64,000 bases of DNA from CAWKOH01 sp963851245 (GTDB taxonomy: Bacteria > Actinomycetota > Acidimicrobiia > Acidimicrobiales > Palsa-688): assembly GCA_963851245.1 (NCBI GenBank), contig CAWKOH010000012.1:372001-436000 (forward strand), given 5' to 3'. Made by a program: the position numbers and the translations under genes. Shown here one piece after another: positions 48,835 to 58,640 of the stretch. Every line of letters starts with the position of its first letter. The first letter of the stretch is position 1. The notes under the pieces are model-generated. The model saw only the letters and a program-made list of their open reading frames with translations. It was not told where the DNA came from and did no database searches.

Positions 48835-51333
48835 TCAGTAAGGAGTGCCGTCGGCCTTCAAATAGTCCGTCGCCAGGATCCGCTCTTCTTCGAAGCGCCG
48901 ATACTCCTCATCCGACACGCCGAGAAGCTTCTTGTAGACGTACTCGTTATCCTCGCCCAGCGTCGGCGAGCCCCGGGTCCAGGCCTGCGCCACCCCCGAG
49001 AAGGCCAGGCCGGGGTGCAGGTGCGTCCCCACATCGCCGCTCTCGAGGGGTCGAAACCAACCCCGCTCCTTCAGGTGCGGATCGTTGTTCAGCAGTTCAT
49101 CGTCGAGGAGCGGGCCGGCCGGCACCCCGGCTGACTGCAGGGCGTGGAAGGCGTCCATCACCGGCTGCGATTCCGTCCAGGACGAGATCAGCCGGTCGAG
49201 CTCGTCGTGGTGAGACCGCCGGCCCGCGGCATCGGCGAACCGCGATTCTCCTTCGAGACCCATCGGGCCGACCAGCGACGCCAGCGAACGCCAGGTGCTG
49301 TCGTCGGGCACGGAGATGGCAATCCACCGGTCCGGCTCCTGGCACGGATACAGGCCCTGGGGAGCCTGGTGGGGGTCACGGTTCCCCCAGCGTTGCGGCT
49401 CCACGCCGAGCTGGTAGTCGACGAACATCTCCCCGAGGTGGTTGATGATGTTCTCGCTCTGTGACAGCTCGACGAACTGGCCTCGGCCGGTCGCGGCCCG
49501 GTACCTGAGGGCTGCCATCACCGCGAACGCTCCGGCCGGTCCGGAAGCGGCATCCATGTAGGTCGTCACGGGGGTAGTGGTCGGGTCCGAGCCGTAATGG
49601 CCGCACACCGACAGCAGGCCGCTCAGGCCGTCGAACTGGGCGCCGAATCCCGTGTAGTTGGCCCAGTCGCCGTTCAGCCCGGCGGGTGGGAGCCGCACGA
49701 TGATCAGTCGGGGGTTACGCCGGCGCAGCTCGCTCACGTCCACACCGATCCGTTCGAGACCGGTCGCTTTGAAGTTGTCTATGAAGACGTCGCTCTGTTC
49801 CGCCAGGCGCATCAGGAGCTCGATGCCTTCGGCCCGGCGGGTGTCGATGGTGGCCGAGAGCTTGTTACGGGCCAGCGAGTTGTTCATCGCATGACGGTTC
49901 CACGGCCGGTCCGGACCACCGGGGCGGGGCGTTCCGTAGAGGGAACCTAGAGAACCGGGGTTGGTCAGGATGGGCCGGGGGTGGTAGCCCTTGGTCGTAG
50001 GGGGGAGAACGAAAGGGTTCTCGACCCGGATGACCTCGGCTCCGAGATCGGCCAGCAACATGGTGGCGTAGGGGCCGGCCCACACGACGGTCAGGTCGAC
50101 CACCCGGACGCCTTCGAGAGGTCGGCCCGGCGGGGCGCTGGACTTGCTCCCGCTGGACTCCCTCGCGCTGGATGGGCTCACCAGCGTCTCGGCCGACAAC
50201 TCGTCGCCGTGCTGACCGATCGCCGGAGCCGATCGCCGCAACGCCCAGCCGCCCTCCGCGAAGCGGCACCACGGCCCGGGCAGGTCGAGGGGGCCGCAGC
50301 CCGGATCATCCGAATGGGTCCAGAAGTCCCGCTGGTGGAGGTGATCGGCGGTGAGCACCTCCCCCGCGTTGTTCACGCCGGTCAAGGGCCAGCCCGCTGC
50401 CTGCGCCTCCGCGGTGGCTTCGGCGCGGGTGCGAGCTATGAGCCAGGTGTAGACGGCCACGTCGAGCACTTCCTTGGTCTCCGGCCGATCGAAGGCATCC
50501 GGGCGCCGGAACGCGGCCTTGGCCTCGGGGTCGCCGAGCACGTCCAGCATCTCGTTGAGCTGCTGGGTCGTCGACATCATGGCCACATAGCCGTCGGCGC
50601 AAGGAAACACCCCGGTGGGGATGAGAGTCGCGGCCTGCAGTTCCGCCGAAGGCGGGGCACATCCGCGGTACTGATAGCCGAGGAAAAAAGCCTGACGGGA
50701 GGGCATGGTCGCCAGCAGCTCCAAGGCCGAGCAGTCCACGAAGCTTCCTGTCTGTCCGCTGCCGGCAGCCAGGAGCGCGGCCAAGGCGCCAACGGCGGCG
50801 CCGTGGCCGATGAAGTAGAGCACGACATGCGCCGGGAGGCGTACCGGCACCTGATCGGGCGATGTCTGCCCGAGGAGGCAACCGCCCATCGCCTGAACGA
50901 CGATGTCTTCCCATCGATAATCCGAGTAGGGTCCGGTCGCGCCGAAACCACTTATGTGCAGAACGCTCGGAGCCGGATTCCGGGCGTGCAGGCCATCCCA
51001 GTCCATGCCCCAGTCGGCCAGGCTTCCGCGGCCGCGGGATTCGATCACCAGATCGGCCCGTTCCACCAGGGTCCGGGCCAGTTGTCGCGCTTCGGGCTCG
51101 TCGGGGTGCAGGGCCAGGCTGCGCTTGTTGGTGAGCAGGTGCAACTCGAGACCTTGGCGGGAGACACCGGCCGAGCCTGAGGCCAAGCCAGGGCCGACAC
51201 GCACCGGGTCCCGGCCCGGCACCTCTACCTTCACCACGTCGGCCCCCAGGTCGGCGAACAGCTTCCCGCAGTAGGCGGGGGCGATGCCTTCGCCCAGTTC
51301 GACCACCGAAACGCCCGAGAGCGCCCTTCGCAT
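48835..51333 (-). CDS. Double-domain CaiB/BaiF (class III) CoA transferase
   Basis: An 832-residue fusion of two family III CoA-transferase units. Unit 1 (about 1-390) has VSVVELGEGIAPAYCGKLFADLGADVVKVE and VDCSALE at the Asp position. Unit 2 (about 405-832) has VRVVDLTVVWAGPYATMLLADLGAEVIRVE and YMDAASGPAG with the Asp that forms the acyl anhydride. Single units are normally about 400 residues and dimerise as interlocked rings; here both are in one chain, as in some mycobacterial transferases. It moves CoA between acids. It is last in the operon that begins with the ACAD at 56286, after a 75-bp gap. Confidence 0.93.
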   Translation of the reverse strand: MRRALSGVSVVELGEGIAPAYCGKLFADLGADVVKVEVPGRDPVRVGPGLASGSAGVSRQGLELHLLTNKRSLALHPDEPEARQLARTLVERADLVIESRGRGSLADWGMDWDGLHARNPAPSVLHISGFGATGPYSDYRWEDIVVQAMGGCLLGQTSPDQVPVRLPAHVVLYFIGHGAAVGALAALLAAGSGQTGSFVDCSALELLATMPSRQAFFLGYQYRGCAPPSAELQAATLIPTGVFPCADGYVAMMSTTQQLNEMLDVLGDPEAKAAFRRPDAFDRPETKEVLDVAVYTWLIARTRAEATAEAQAAGWPLTGVNNAGEVLTADHLHQRDFWTHSDDPGCGPLDLPGPWCRFAEGGWALRRSAPAIGQHGDELSAETLVSPSSARESSGSKSSAPPGRPLEGVRVVDLTVVWAGPYATMLLADLGAEVIRVENPFVLPPTTKGYHPRPILTNPGSLGSLYGTPRPGGPDRPWNRHAMNNSLARNKLSATIDTRRAEGIELLMRLAEQSDVFIDNFKATGLERIGVDVSELRRRNPRLIIVRLPPAGLNGDWANYTGFGAQFDGLSGLLSVCGHYGSDPTTTPVTTYMDAASGPAGAFAVMAALRYRAATGRGQFVELSQSENIINHLGEMFVDYQLGVEPQRWGNRDPHQAPQGLYPCQEPDRWIAISVPDDSTWRSLASLVGPMGLEGESRFADAAGRRSHHDELDRLISSWTESQPVMDAFHALQSAGVPAGPLLDDELLNNDPHLKERGWFRPLESGDVGTHLHPGLAFSGVAQAWTRGSPTLGEDNEYVYKKLLGVSDEEYRRFEEERILATDYLKADGTPY

Positions 51334-51408
51334 TTCGGCACGCTAACACGCTCGAGTTTCAGCTTGACCAGTTCGCCCGTGCCTGTGGAGGCGCCGCTGA
51401 AGGGCGAG

Positions 51409-52192
51409 TCAGGTGTCGGCGATCCCACCCATGGCGGGGCCGCCGTCGACGCCCAGAGTCTGCCCGGTTATGTACGAGGCGGCGTCGCTGGCGAGGAACA
51501 CGATGGCGTTGGCGATCTCATCGGGGGTCCCGGGCCGTCCCAATGGAGTGCCGGCCGCCATCGCCGACGCGTCCAGGTTGGCCACCCGCCAGGCTTCGAC
51601 GGCCCGCTCGGACGCCACCAGCCCTACGGCCACGCAATTCGCGGCGGACCCCGTGCCGGCCCCATTCGGCCGCGGTCACCCTGGTGAGCATCTGTAGGGC
51701 GGCCTTGGCAGAGGCGTAGTGGGCGCCCCCCTTGACGCCGTTGCTCCCGGCGCCCGACCCGATGTTCACGATGGCGCCCGCACCCTGCGCCACCAGATGA
51801 CGGCCCGCCTCCCGGGTGCACAGGTAGGCGGAGCGCACGTTCAGGTCAAAGGCGGCGTCCCATCCCCGGGTGGGCAACCCGTTGAGCGGGCCCATCCGGG
51901 TCCCGCCGGCGTTGTTGACCAGCACGTCGACGCGACCCAGTTCGTCCACGGTTCGCTGGACCATGCGGACGACCTGTTCCTCTTGCTTGACGTCGGTCGG
52001 GACGGCCAGGCAACGCCTCCCGGTCGCCTCTTCGATCTCCGACGCCTTGCGCTGCAACTCCTCGACGGTGCGGCTGGCGATCACCACCTCGGCGCCCCTG
52101 CTTGCCAACAGCCGCGCCGTGGCCGCACCGATGCCGGTGCCACCTCCGGTGACGATGGCCACTCTTCCGGCGAAATCAGAGTCGGAGCTCAT
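51409..52192 (-). pseudogene. Short-chain dehydrogenase/reductase, frameshifted as read
   Basis: A glucose/3-oxoacyl-reductase-like SDR: TGGGTGIGAATARLL, VNNAGGTRMG, IGSGAGSNG and YASAKAALQ are intact in one frame. At about 51640-51647 the frame must change by one base to continue VNCVAVGLVASE, LGRPGTPDEIANAIVFLASDAASYITG and VDGG to the stop at 51409. Both halves are otherwise perfect, giving about 260 residues. It lies 8 bp after the alcohol dehydrogenase gene and before the CoA transferase. It is the first interrupted gene of the indel-rich segment; sequence error is the simplest reason. Confidence 0.78.
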
Positions 52193-52200
52193 TTCCCTCG

Positions 52201-53173
52201 TCAGATCTCCAGGACGACCTTGCCGATGGCCTTACCGTCGCCTACGTATCGCAAGGCGGCCGCCGTTTCGCCCAAAGAGAAGGACGCGCCTATGTGCGGC
52301 AGCACCCGCTTGGTGCGGAGCAGTTCCAGAAGCTCTTGGTCGTTCCGGCGCATCTCAGCCGCCGCATGGGTGGTGAACCCGAGGAACTCGAAGCCCAGGA
52401 TGCGAATCCCTTTGAGCAGCACCAGGTTCAGCGGGATCCGCGGAATCTCGCCGGCGGCGTAGCCGACCGTCACGAACCGGCCGCCCCAGCGCAGGCAGCG
52501 CAGGGCCGGCTCGGACAGGCTCCCGCCGACGGGATCGACAACCACGTCGGCGCCCGTGGGCAGCGCCTCCTTGAGCAGCCTGGCGGAGGTCGCCGGACCT
52601 GTGGTTGATCGTCCGGGTGGCGCCGTTGTCCTCGGCCACTCGAAGCTTCTCGGCCGATGAGGCCACCGCGGTCACGCTGGCGCCCAGCACCGAACCGAGC
52701 TGAACCGCGGCCAAGCCCACGCCCCCGCCGGCGCCCAGTACCACCACTTCCTCCCCGGGTTGGACCGCGGCGACGGTGCGCAGCACGTGATAGGCGGTCC
52801 GGTGGGCCACGCCGAAGGCAGCGGCGTGCCGGGCTTCGACGCCGTCCGGGATCGGCGTCAGCGAGGTGGCGGCGACGCGGTCTCCTCGGCGAAGGCTCCG
52901 ACCATGACCGTGCCGAAGACCCGGTCGCCGGGCGGAGACGGCTGTGACGTCAGCGGCCACCTCGAGCACCTCGCCGGCGAACTCGCTGCCGGGAATGAAG
53001 GGAGGCGGGACCGAGACCTGGTACTCGTTGGCAATCAGCAGCACATCGGGGAAGTTGACGGCCGCCGCCTCGACTTTGACCACCACGGTGCCGGGACCGG
53101 CTTCGGGTGCGGGCAGGTCCACCACCTCGACCACCTCGGGTGGCCCGTACTCAGGACAGAGGGCGGCCCGCAC
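52201..53173 (-). pseudogene. Zinc-free MDR alcohol dehydrogenase/quinone reductase, frameshifted as read
   Basis: An NADPH:quinone-reductase-like MDR enzyme without zinc ligands. VVKVEAAAVNFPDVLLIANEYQ, PGSEFAGEV, AAFGVAHRTAYHVL, GAGGGVGLAAVQLG and GGRFVTVGYAAGEIP are all recognisable but spread over different frames. Frame changes are needed near 52935, 52885 and 52585; reading through them restores FGTVMVGAFAEE and VVVDPVGG. The GTG start at 53173 lies 6 bp after the hydratase stop. It would reduce an enone or quinone-like carbonyl in the pathway. Confidence 0.75.
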
Positions 53174-53179
53174 CTCGAC

Positions 53180-53959
53180 TCACCGACCCGGCCACGTGGG
53201 TGTCCTCTGCTCGACGAAGGCCAGCGCCCCTTCCTTGGCGTCGTCGCTGGCGAAAACCGACTGGACGCAGCTCTTGCAGCCGGCCGTCGCGCCCGGGTGT
53301 GATCCTCGACGCTGAGGCGCACGAGCTCCTTGGTCGCGCGCAACCGCGAGCGGGCCGTTGGCAGCGATCCGGTCGGCCAGGTCCAGGGCTGCGTCGAGCA
53401 CCCGGTCGGCCGTCACCACGGCGTTGACCAGGCCCATCTGGTACGCCCGCTCGGCGTCGATGCTGTCTCCGGTGAGCGACTAGCTCGAGCGCGATGGCGA
53501 GCGGGATGCGGGTCCCGAGGAAGGTGCCCCCGCCGCCCGGAAACAGGCCCCGCTTCACCTCGGGCAGCCCTAGCTTGGCCTCGCGACGAGACGACGATCA
53601 GGTCGCAGCCGAGAGCAAAGCTCGAATCCCGCCGGCGACGGCCGTAGCGTTGGCGGCGCCGATGACCGGCAGCCGGGCGGCGCCCTCGAGGAACTGCCGG
53701 AAGCGCTCCATGCCGGACGCGCCGCCCTCCTGCTCGACCGTGCGGCGAATCCGCGCAGATCCATCCCGGCGCAGAAGGCCCGATCTCCCGTCCCGGTGAG
53801 CACGACGGCCCGGATGCCGGGGTCCTCTTCGGCCTCGAGCAGAGCCTGGCCGATCTCGCCCATCAGCGACGATGTTGAGGGCGTTGCGGGCTTCGGGCCG
53901 GTTGAGCCGGGCGATCAGGATGGCCCCGCGCTCGCTCGCCGCACCAGGATGTCGGTCAC
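53180..53959 (-). pseudogene. Enoyl-CoA hydratase/isomerase, multiply frameshifted as read
   Basis: A crotonase of about 260 residues in several frames: RLNRPEARNAL, LMGEIGQALLEAEEDPGIRAVVLTGTGDRAFCAGMDL, VIGAANATAVAGG, CDLIVVSS, GLPEVKRGLFPGGGG, YQMGLVNAVV and FASDDAKEGALAFVEQRTPTWPGR. At least eight single-base changes (near 53938, 53870, 53746, 53627, 53617, 53583, 53480, 53342 and 53300) are needed to join them. The motifs between are unchanged and there are no in-frame nonsense substitutions. It starts at GTG 53959, overlapping the kinase stop. Confidence 0.75.
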
Positions 53960-54983
53960 CGGTCGTAGTCCGTGGTCTCGGCGAGCTCGGCCGCTCCCTG
54001 CATGAGATTCAGGCACGATCGGGCCGAACATTGCAGCTTCTCGTCGTCGCCGGCTCGCTGGTAGCCCTGCTCGAGCACCACCCCCAGCTTCCACTTGGCC
54101 AGGATGATGTAGTAGTCGATGTCGTCGACCTGGCGGCCCGAGACTTCGGCGTAGTGCTGGACCAGTTGATCGCGGGTCGGCATGCCGTACATGTCGGCGT
54201 AGCCGGAGGTGGCAGGCGAGGCGTCGTTCGAGTCCTCCGGCCACGACTGCACGACCCAGGCGAGGTCGAGCTTCGGGTCCCCGACGGTGCCCATCTCCCA
54301 GTCGACGATGGCGGCGAGCCGGGCCGGCGCGCCGTGCTTGAACATGACGTTGGCGAATTGGTAGTCGCCGTGCATCAGGCCGGGGATGAAGTCGATCGGC
54401 TGGTGCGTCCGCAGCCAGCGGCCGCCTCGTCGAAGCCGGGGAGCTCCCGTCCCTTGATGCGCTCCAGAAACGCCGTCCACCGGTCGACCTGGCGGTCATG
54501 GAAGCCGTCCGGGCGGCCGAGGTCCTCGAGGCCCTTGGCCTGCCAGTCGACGTTGCCCAGCAGGGCGATGCCCTCGACGAGCTGGTAGGCCAGGCCCTTG
54601 CGCGCCTCGAGATCGGTGTCGAACGGCGCTGGCCATCCGGTCGGTCAGTCTCCATCGGCGACCAACCGTCGACGAAACCCATCATGTAGAACGTCCGGCC
54701 GAGCACGTGACTTGTCCTTGCACATGCCGCAATCGCCGCGGTGTGCGGCACATCGGTGCCGTCGAGCGCCTCGATGATGCGCCACTCGCGCGAGGATGCC
54801 GTCGTCGCGGCTCTCCGGGGCAGTGGGCGGAGGGATGCGCAGCGCTCCGTGCAGCTCGCCCCGGCGGATCTCGTAGATCTCGTTCTGCGAGCCGCCGGAC
54901 AGGTAACGGTGTTCGATCGGCTCGCCCTTGCCGGGCAGGCCGACCTCGTCCATCCAGTTCGCGAGGCGGTCGAGGTCGATCAC
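53956..54983 (-). pseudogene. APH-like acyl-CoA kinase (LvaA/ACAD10-11 N-domain type), frameshifted as read
   Basis: An aminoglycoside-phosphotransferase-fold kinase. YLSGGSQNEIYEIRRGE is the nucleotide loop, MHGDYQFANVMF the Brenner catalytic loop and IVDWEMGTVGDPKLDLAW the metal-binding DxE-type motif. The last 175 residues are in one frame; the N-terminal half needs shifts near 54421, 54632, 54708 and 54785. Full length would be about 340. GTG 54983 overlaps the ACAD stop. In levulinate-type catabolism (LvaA) and in ACAD10/11 such a kinase phosphorylates 4-hydroxyacyl-CoA so that the partner ACAD can eliminate phosphate. Confidence 0.75.
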
Positions 54984-56286
54984 AGGTTGCCCACTTCGAG
55001 CTCGAGGTACTCGCCGTACTTCGCCTTGGCGTCTTCCAGCTTCCCGGGAATCCACTCGCTCGGCCACATGCCCTGCGGCCGGCTGGTAGTCGCGCAGCAC
55101 CTGGCGGGCGACGGTGACCTTGTGGACCTCGGTCGGGCCGTCGGCCAGACCCATGACGGCGGCGCCGTGGATCATCTGGAAGAAGGGCATCTCGTTGGTG
55201 GTACCCGAGCGCGCCGTGCACCTGCATCGCCCGCCAGGCGATGTCATGCAGCATCGTCGGCATGACCACCTTGGCGGTGGCGATGTCCTTGCGGACCCGC
55301 TTGTAGTCGTTGTACTTGTCGATCTCCCACGCCGTGTAGAGCACGAAGAGCCGGAACTGCGTCAGCTGGGCGTAGGAGTCGGCGATGTAGCCCTGCACGA
55401 ACTGCTTCTCGGCGAGGAGCCCGCCCGCGTCTTCCGGCTGAGGGCCCGCTCGCACATCATGTCGAACGCCTTCTGCGCCAGGCCGATGGTGCGCATCGCG
55501 TGGTGGATGCGGCCGCCGCCGAGCCGGGTCTGCGCGATCACGAAGGCCTGCCCCTCGCCGCCGAGCAGGGCCTCCTCGGGCACCCGCACGTCCTCGTAGT
55601 GGATGAGGGCGTGGAAGCCCTCGTTGAGCGGCTCGCCGTACAGGCCGACGTTGCGCACGATGTTGACCCCGGGCGTGTCGGTCGGGACCAGGAACATCGA
55701 CATGCCCTTGTACGGGCTGACGTCGGGGTTGGTGACGGCCATGACGATCAGGAACGACGCCGTCTTGGCGTTGGAGGAGAAGTACTTCCAGCCGTTGATG
55801 ACCCACTCGTCGCCGTCCTTGACCGCCCGGGTCTTGAACAGGGTCGGGTCGGCGCCGGCGTGCGGTTCGGTCATCGAGTAGCAGGAGAAGAGCTCGCCGT
55901 TCGAGCAGGGGCTGCAGGTAGCGCTCCTTCTGCTCGTGGGGTGCCGTAGTGGGCGATGATCTCGGCGTTGCCGGTGTCGGGCGCCTGGGTCCCGAAGACG
56001 GTCGACGCCCAGGGCGAGCGGCCGAGGATCTCGTTCAGCAGCGCCAGCTTCAGCTGGCCGAAACCCTGGCCGCCGAGCTCGGGGCCGAGGTGGGTCGCCC
56101 ACAGGCCCTGCGCGCGCACCTCGTCCTTCAGCGGATCGATGATCTTGCGTTTGCGCGTCGTCCATGCGGGACGAACTGCTGGTGCGGGAACAGATAGTCG
56201 AGCGGCTCGACCTTGTCACGGACGAACTCGTCGGCCCAGTCCAGCTTCTTCTGGTACTCGGGGTCGGTCTCGAAGTCCCACGCCAT
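54980..56286 (-). pseudogene. Acyl-CoA dehydrogenase (LvaC/ACAD10-11 type), frameshifted as read
   Basis: An ACAD of about 430 residues, longer than others here: FETDPEYQKKLDWADEFVRDKVEPLDYLF, GPELGGQGFGQLKLALLNEILGRS, CYSMTEPHAGADPTLFKTRAV, FVIAQTRLGGGRIHHAMRTIG and HGALG with TNEMPFFQM. Frame changes near 56160, 55938, 55905, 55435, 55205 and 55078 split it. Starts at ATG 56286; its end overlaps the kinase gene. The kinase-ACAD adjacency is the arrangement of LvaA/LvaC and of the fused human ACAD10/11, which act on 4-hydroxyacyl-CoAs. It is first gene of the operon. Confidence 0.78.
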
Positions 56287-56309
56287 TGCGCCTCCTCCCG
56301 GTCGCGGCC

Positions 56310-56322
56310 AGAATATCGTTCT
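56310..56322. promoter_or_regulatory. AGAA-N5-TTCT inverted repeat between ACAD operon and TetR gene
   Basis: AGAATATCGTTCT lies in the divergent gap between the ACAD (56286) and TetR (56354) genes, with a further AGAAT at 56331-56335. It is the likely site of the adjacent TetR protein. Confidence 0.45.
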
Positions 56323-56353
56323 GATGTAGCAGAATGCAATTCCGGCGAGGTCC

Positions 56354-57059
56354 GTGCCGACGACCGTGCCTGCACACCGTGCCGCCGCCCTGCCCAACAC
56401 TCTGCCCACCACGAACGACCTGGCCGCCCGGATAGCCGAACAGACCCTGGCCAAGAAGGGCGTGGACTATGCCGACGAGGTCCGGCGCCTGCTCGACGCC
56501 GCCCTCGAGGTGATCCGCCAGAGCGGGACGGCCGCCCGCGGCCCGGGTGGCCGACATCGTCGCTGCCGCCGGCCTGTCCAACGAGGCCTTCTACCGGCAC
56601 TTCCCCTCCAAGGACGCCCTCGTGGCCGCCGTCCTCGAGGACGGCACCGAGCGCCTGGCCAGCTACCTCGGCCACCAGATGGGCAAGGAGGACGGGCCGG
56701 AGGGCCAGGTGCGCCGCTGGGTGGAGGGCGTCCTCTCCCAGACCAGGGGGGAGGTGGCCGCCACCACCCTGGCCGTGATCTGGAACGGCGGGAGCGTGGG
56801 GGGCGGCATCCACAGCGCCAGCGTTCCTCTGGGCGCACTGCTTCACGAGCCCTTCGCCGCCCTCGGCAGCGAGGACCCCGAGATGGACGCGTCGCTTGTC
56901 GCCAACGCCGCCCTCGGCAAGGTGTCGGAGTACCTCTGGGCGGAGAAGACGCCCACCCGCCGCGACGTCGACTACATCGTCGATTTCTGCCTGGCCGTCG
57001 CCGCCCGCCGGCCGCCCCGGCCGGATAGCCGCCCCCGTCAGGCCCCGGAGGTCCGGTAG
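56354..57059 (+). pseudogene. TetR-family regulator, one frameshift as read
   Basis: A TetR repressor of about 234 residues. The N-terminal LPTTNDLAARIAEQTLAKKGVDYADEVRRLLDAALEVIRQSGT is in one frame. After about 56540 the HTH continues one frame over as VADIVAAAGLSNEAFYRHFPSKDALVAAVL and runs intact to the stop. One base change heals it. The long N-terminal extension before the HTH is typical of TetR proteins of mycobacterial fatty-acid and sterol clusters. It is divergent from the kinase-ACAD operon and probably represses it through the inverted repeat at 56310. Confidence 0.78.
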
Positions 57060-57153
57060 CCCGGTTGTTCGCCTACCGGGCGGTTCCGCGCCAGACTGAA
57101 CACCGCTGTACTGATCGTCATTTCTCCGGTGCGTCACGAGGTGACAGACGGAC

Positions 57154-58038
57154 ATGAGCGAATTCGAAGGCACCGCCGGCCTCGCCACCTCGCCTGAAGG
57201 CTTCACCGGCCGGTGGGAGGAGTGGCACCGCCGGCACGAGGAGATCATGGGTGCCCGTCACGGCTTCTTGTCCATAACGAACATCCACTGGCTCGATGGC
57301 GAGCCCCGACGCTTCGATGACGCTCCGGGCGCCTGGCATACCGACCAAGACGGGGTGAGCGTGCTGCTCGACCAGAGCGAAGAGCTGATCATCGAAGGGC
57401 AGGCCCGCACCGGCCGCCACAGCTTCGGGGTGATACCGGAGCGGGCCAGCCGGTACGCCTACTGGGGCGACAACGCGGTGGAGGTGGCCAAGCGGGGCGG
57501 GTACGACCTGATCCGTCCCCGCCACCCGTCCAACCCCTTGCGGGCGGGCTATTCCGGCACTCCTGCCTACCGGCCCGAACCGGCATGGGCGGTGACCGGC
57601 CGCTACCGACCGTTTGCCCAACCCCGGCCAACCACGGTCGGAGCGGCGGTCGAGGGGCTCGAGCACGTCTATCACGCCGTCGGCGAAGTCGAGTTCGGCC
57701 TTGCCGGCCTTGAACTGCGTCTGACGGCCTTTCCCGGCCCGCACGAGGGGGAGGTGCTGGTCCTCTTCACCGATGCCACGTCGGGAGTGACCACCTATGC
57801 CGCCAACCGGTCGCTGGTGCTCGAGCCGGCGGCGGACGGATCGGTGGTCATCGACTTCAACCGGGCCGTGAACCTGCCCTGCGCCTACACCGACCTGGCC
57901 ACATGTCCCTTGCCTCCCTCCGAGAACCGCCTTCCGGTCGCCATCGAGGCAGGTGAGAAGATCCCGAGGGAAAGGCTCGACCCCGCGGTGCTTCAGGTCC
58001 AGCCCCCGGCTGTGCCGGTGCGGGCGAGCGTCCGGTAG
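57154..58038 (+). CDS. DUF1684 family protein
   Basis: A 294-residue DUF1684 protein: RHGFLSITNIHWLDG near the start, FTDATSGVTTYAANRSL, and the signature DFNRAVNLPCAYTDLATCPLPPSENRLPVAIEAGEK near 252-287. No enzymatic function is established for the family. No signal peptide. ATG 57154 has GAGGTGA 9 nt upstream. It follows the TetR gene by 94 bp and is convergent with the PPOX gene. Found in many actinobacteria; a role in small-molecule metabolism is only guessed. Confidence 0.85.
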   Translation: MSEFEGTAGLATSPEGFTGRWEEWHRRHEEIMGARHGFLSITNIHWLDGEPRRFDDAPGAWHTDQDGVSVLLDQSEELIIEGQARTGRHSFGVIPERASRYAYWGDNAVEVAKRGGYDLIRPRHPSNPLRAGYSGTPAYRPEPAWAVTGRYRPFAQPRPTTVGAAVEGLEHVYHAVGEVEFGLAGLELRLTAFPGPHEGEVLVLFTDATSGVTTYAANRSLVLEPAADGSVVIDFNRAVNLPCAYTDLATCPLPPSENRLPVAIEAGEKIPRERLDPAVLQVQPPAVPVRASVR

Positions 58039-58046
58039 CAGAGACC

Positions 58047-58475
58047 TCAGCGGGGCCGGTCGAGGATCTGGCCGTAGATCCTCCTGACGTTCAGCCGGAC
58101 AACCATCCTGTGGTCGGCGACCATCTGATCGCCGAACCCGGTGCGGTCGCTGGCCGCGCCCAGCGCCGAGTGGACCTCGAACAACTCCTCGACAGCGCCG
58201 TCGGTCGGAGATGCGGCTATGGCCAGCGAGACGTCGCCCTCGGCCACCGCGAAGTTGAAGAAGTCCGGGCCGGGCACGTGCAATGTGGTCCGCGGGTCCC
58301 GTTGAAGGTTGCGCCCCTTGGTTCGCACCGTCGTGGTGGACAGGCGAATGAGCTCACGCGACCGGTCAGCGAGGTAATAGACGTTGGACAGCTGCGGAGT
58401 GCCGTCGGGATTGATGGTGGCGAGTATGCCCTGGCGCCGGTCGGAGACGATCTGCCACAGCTGCTCGGTTCTCAC
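58047..58475 (-). CDS. PPOX-class, probably F420-binding, oxidoreductase
   Basis: A 142-residue split-beta-barrel protein: RRQGILATINPDGTPQLSNVYYLAD, LSTTTVRTKGRNLQRDPRTTLHVPG, YGQILDRPR. The RTKGRNLQRDPR segment is typical of F420- or FMN-binding PPOX proteins of the Rv1155 type. GTG 58475 is the start. It is convergent with the DUF1684 gene (8-bp gap). With four luciferase-like enzymes in the window, it adds to a deazaflavin-using gene set. The substrate is unknown. Confidence 0.86.
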   Translation of the reverse strand: MRTEQLWQIVSDRRQGILATINPDGTPQLSNVYYLADRSRELIRLSTTTVRTKGRNLQRDPRTTLHVPGPDFFNFAVAEGDVSLAIAASPTDGAVEELFEVHSALGAASDRTGFGDQMVADHRMVVRLNVRRIYGQILDRPR

Positions 58476-58534
58476 GGCTCGACCTCCGTCTGAAGCCTGT
58501 GCCGTAGGTTAGCGCCGTCGACCGGCCCATAACA

Positions 58535-58563
58535 TTGACGTCGAAGTCGAGATTTGCTACTAT
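58535..58563 (+). promoter_or_regulatory. Consensus-like promoter upstream of the amidohydrolase
   Basis: TTGACG (58535-58540), a 17-bp spacer, TACTAT (58558-58563). The amidohydrolase start is 78 bp downstream. Same -35/-10 spacing as the Rieske promoters. Confidence 0.6.
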
Positions 58564-58640
58564 TGAGGTAACAGTCCCGCCGGGTCGATGCGCGCCTCCC
58601 CGGGCTGCAGCGGCATCACGAGAGCACTTCGGAGGTGGTC

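Noticed and set aside
56310..56335. KstR operator (TnnAACnnGTTnnA) near the kinase-ACAD operon
   Set aside because: The AGAA-N5-TTCT repeat does not contain the AACnnGTT core; only a generic inverted repeat is supported.
51640..56545. Treating each frame fragment in the indel-rich segment as a separate gene
   Set aside because: Adjacent fragments join into single well-known families with continuous motifs once one base is added or removed, so I report whole interrupted genes.
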